A DNA stretch of 64,000 nt, from positions 124,001-188,000 of the forward strand of contig CAXBCR010000002.1 of assembly GCA_963974475.1 (NCBI GenBank), given 5' to 3'. Origin of the DNA: CAJXZP01 sp963974475. Lineage in GTDB: Bacteria; Bacteroidota; Bacteroidia; Flavobacteriales_G; Salibacteraceae. This document shows positions 61,744-64,000 of the stretch, in pieces. A program made the translations under genes and the position numbers. The notes under the pieces were generated by a model, which saw nothing but the letters and a program-made list of their open reading frames with translations, searched no databases and had not been told where the DNA came from. Numbering within the stretch: position 1 is the first letter of the stretch; each line of letters starts with the position of its first letter.

Positions 61744-63804
61744 ATGAGAATTCAATTCGGAGTAAAATTTCTACTTTTAATTTTTTTAGTTGCCTTTTCT
61801 ACGGTTACCTTTTCCCAAGAGGAGGATGGTGAATGTGGTATATCTGTCAATAAAAAAGCCGTGAAAGCCTATGAAAAAGCAATTGATAAGAAGAAATATA
61901 GTTACAAAGAACGAGTTCAGTTTTTTAAGGAAGCGCTGGAAATAGACGAGGATTACACCCAAGCTTTATGGGAAAAAACGTTTTCTCAAATCAAAAAGGC
62001 ACGTGGACAACAAATGCCTTATCAAGTAACTGAAGAGGCGCTTAAAAAAGTGGTGGAAGATTGTCCACAAATGCATTCGGCCGCCTATTTCTTTCTTGGA
62101 GAAATAATGATGAATAAGGGAGAGTTTGATGAAGCGGCAGATTATTACTCTAAATTCACGCATTTTGAAAGCGAAGATGATTCTAAATTTGAAAGAAGAT
62201 ACGAGGAACAATTGGTTACCGCTAAAGAAAATATCAAATTAGCCAGATTTTTAGCTTATCAATATGCCCATCCACTTCCTTTTAAACCGATTAAAATTGT
62301 ACCTCTTTCGCAAGACAACAGTGATGAATACCTCCCTGCAATTTCACCGGATAACGAAGTAATGTTGTATACCAGAAAAGTAGAGGTTAAAGGAAATAGT
62401 CGCGATGGTATTGGAGCGTCCTCTGATAGAATAGTGGAGGTTGAGCGTTTTTCAATGTCTAATTTTGTAAATGACGCATTCGAAAAAGGACAAGCCTTTG
62501 GACCTCCCTTTAATATGGATTTTAAGGCCAATTATGGAGGGGCTGCGTTATCCACCAATAACAAAGAAATTTACTATACCGAATGTTCTCCTTTACAAGG
62601 GCGAATGAATTGTGATATTTTCTATTCAAAATATGAGTATTCCGAAATAAATAAGGAAGGAGATATGGGTTGGCATTGGACGAAACCTAAAAACTTGGGC
62701 CCTAATATTAATACAGATAATGGATGGGAGGCGCAACCCACTGTTTCTGTAGATGGAAAATGGTTAATGTATGCCGTCTTTAGAGATGGTACTCGAGGCA
62801 TAGATTTGTTTCAATCAAAGAGGCAGCCAAATGGAACTTGGGGGCCTGGGGAAAGTATGGGTGAACCCATAAATACTGCGGGTCATGAGAAAAGTCCATT
62901 TTTTCATTCGGATGATAAAACGCTGTATTTTGCCTCCAAAAACGGCCACATGGGGATGGGCGGTTATGATGTGTTCATGAGTAAATTTGTTGATGGCGAA
63001 TGGACCGAGCCGCTAAATCTAGGCTATCCATTAAATACTGGAGCTGATGAGCATGGCTATGTAATTAGCTTGGACGGTAAAACCGCTTATTTTGGGTCTG
63101 CATCTCCTTTGAACGGAACAAAAGGTAAAAGCATTGATATTTATAGTGTAAGTTTACCAGAAAAGTTGCGACCAGAAAAAGTAATGGTCGTAAAAGGAAC
63201 GGTGGAAGATATAAACGGTAATGTACCAAAAGATGCGGTAATTGAGCTTAGAAATACCAAAACCCAAGAAATTGAACAAGTTGCGGTAGATTCCATGCAA
63301 GGTACATTTACTGCGATTGTTAATGTAGAGGATTCTGCCGATTACGTGGTTTCGGCTACTGGCAAAGATTTGGCATTTAATAACGTATTAGTTAAGGCCC
63401 CCAAGGAGGATGAACCAGTGAAAGCTAAAATAAAGGTGGAGGTTCAAAAAAGTAAAATGGGACAGCATATCACCGTTGAAAATATCCATTTTAGTACCAA
63501 CTCAGCTGATTTAAGTTCGGACTCAAAAGCCAGTTTGGATGCGCTGATTGCCTATATGAATAATCACTCAGGTTTTAAAGTTTCTATTGAAGGCCATACC
63601 GATAATGTGGGTGATTCCAAAACTAACTTAGCGTTGTCAACCGATAGGGCCTATTCCGTTTTGGCATATATTCAGGAAAACGGAATTTCAGCCAAACGCT
63701 TAAAATTTAAAGGCTGGGGTTCGGCTAAGCCAATTTCCACCAACAAATCAGCCGAAGGCAGAGCGTTGAACAGGCGGATTGAGATTGTTGTATTGGATTT
63801 ATAA
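61744..63804 (+). CDS. PorE-like OmpA/PD40/TPR envelope protein
   Basis: A 686-aa protein with signal peptide (FLLLIFLVAFSTVTFSQ). Domains in order: TPR (about 30-160), PD40/WD40-like propeller (about 190-470, DEYLPAISPDNEVMLYTRK, AQPTVSVDGKWLMYA, SPFFHSDDKTLYFAS), carboxypeptidase-regulatory-like (about 480-560) and OmpA-C (about 575-686, GHTDNVGDSKTNLALSTDRAY, NRRIEI). This order is that of PorE of the T9SS, which links the outer-membrane complex to peptidoglycan. The OmpA domain keeps the peptidoglycan-binding D and R. It may alternatively belong to another of the many PD40-OmpA proteins of Bacteroidota. Confidence 0.85.
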   Translation: MRIQFGVKFLLLIFLVAFSTVTFSQEEDGECGISVNKKAVKAYEKAIDKKKYSYKERVQFFKEALEIDEDYTQALWEKTFSQIKKARGQQMPYQVTEEALKKVVEDCPQMHSAAYFFLGEIMMNKGEFDEAADYYSKFTHFESEDDSKFERRYEEQLVTAKENIKLARFLAYQYAHPLPFKPIKIVPLSQDNSDEYLPAISPDNEVMLYTRKVEVKGNSRDGIGASSDRIVEVERFSMSNFVNDAFEKGQAFGPPFNMDFKANYGGAALSTNNKEIYYTECSPLQGRMNCDIFYSKYEYSEINKEGDMGWHWTKPKNLGPNINTDNGWEAQPTVSVDGKWLMYAVFRDGTRGIDLFQSKRQPNGTWGPGESMGEPINTAGHEKSPFFHSDDKTLYFASKNGHMGMGGYDVFMSKFVDGEWTEPLNLGYPLNTGADEHGYVISLDGKTAYFGSASPLNGTKGKSIDIYSVSLPEKLRPEKVMVVKGTVEDINGNVPKDAVIELRNTKTQEIEQVAVDSMQGTFTAIVNVEDSADYVVSATGKDLAFNNVLVKAPKEDEPVKAKIKVEVQKSKMGQHITVENIHFSTNSADLSSDSKASLDALIAYMNNHSGFKVSIEGHTDNVGDSKTNLALSTDRAYSVLAYIQENGISAKRLKFKGWGSAKPISTNKSAEGRALNRRIEIVVLDL

Positions 63805-63813
63805 AGTTGATTA

Positions 63814-64000
63814 TTAATTGATAGTCATCATTCCTTCTGGTGCCAGACCGGTGAGTTTAACCGTTTCAAAAGTGTTTACCAATTTCTCATTGTAAGGGGT
63901 GGATACTTTTATGTAGTTTTCTGTAAAACCGTGCATTTGTTCGTTTTCGTCCTTGTGGGCTTCCCAAAGCACCGTTTTAAAAAGGCCTAATTGAGTTTCG
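63814..64000 (-). CDS. tRNA methylthiotransferase MtaB-like, C-terminal end (partial)
   Basis: The last 61 codons of a gene that extends past the right edge. The translation ends HGFTENYIKVSTPYNEKLVNT and LTGLAPEGMMTIN, a TRAM-type end as in MtaB/MiaB radical-SAM methylthiotransferases, which add a methylthio group to tRNA (t6A37 for MtaB). Only the C-terminal domain is in view, so the choice among MtaB, MiaB and RimO is inference. Its stop is 9 bp from that of the PorE-like gene (convergent). Confidence 0.65.
   Translation of the reverse strand, partial: ETQLGLFKTVLWEAHKDENEQMHGFTENYIKVSTPYNEKLVNTFETVKLTGLAPEGMMTIN

Overview
The window is AT-rich, densely packed chromosomal DNA from a member of the Bacteroidota, most likely order Flavobacteriales. 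The evidence is type IX secretion (T9SS) C-terminal sorting domains on four large secreted proteins, a PorE-like OmpA protein and a PorG-like barrel, many short lipoproteins, a DUF6089 protein, a DivIC/FtsB-like protein, MenA (menaquinone), and the Bacteroidota-type promoter element TAnnTTTG upstream of many genes. The family or genus cannot be fixed from sequence alone. Gene 1 and the last gene (an MtaB/MiaB-like methylthiotransferase) run off the window ends.

Layout. 1-9.5 kb: a partial envelope protein, two Asp-box (BNR) propeller lipoproteins, a PLP-dependent Cys/Met-metabolism enzyme, a GNAT acetyltransferase, folE, and a LuxR-type regulator with a degenerate receiver. 9.5-23.4 kb: mostly housekeeping genes. 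These are flavodoxin, OsmC, an iron alcohol dehydrogenase, a META-domain lipoprotein, exonuclease III, an AsmA-like protein, FtsB/DivIC, a YbiT-like ABC-F protein with a ruined second ATP site, an endonuclease/exonuclease/phosphatase lipoprotein, tRNA-Ser(UGA), an SDR oxidoreductase, a GWxTD protein and a GT2 glycosyltransferase.

23.6-32.25 kb is an accessory defence operon of five tightly coupled genes. In order they are a small XRE regulator, a PLD-nuclease/SNF2-type helicase fusion, a YhcG/DUF1016 PD-(D/E)XK nuclease, a 1181-residue Eco57I/TaqI-like adenine methyltransferase, and an SMC/AAA-like ATPase that is cut off after 164 residues. The roughly 450 bp that follow hold no intact gene and look like a decayed junction. 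The gene set recalls DISARM, BREX and type ISP/IIG restriction systems, but I cannot match it to a named one.

32.7-43.5 kb: a methionine-rich T9SS cargo protein, a MATE exporter and an RhlE-type helicase, then a five-gene overlapping operon: lipoprotein, VTC-type polyphosphate polymerase domain, DUF4956 membrane protein, DUF2490 barrel and CotH kinase/lamin-tail T9SS protein. This is the second candidate for a poorly described system; it could link polyphosphate or nucleotide chemistry to phosphorylation of exported proteins.

43.6-50.3 kb is read leftwards: glyA, fahA, relA/spoT and menA form one operon, with a PorG-like gene upstream. 50.4-63.8 kb is read rightwards: a nitronate monooxygenase/FabK-like enzyme, a gliding-motility type B T9SS protein, guaB followed by three foldase-like periplasmic proteins, a MoxR ATPase and a GNAT gene in an apparent operon, then a tandem universal stress protein and a PorE-like protein.
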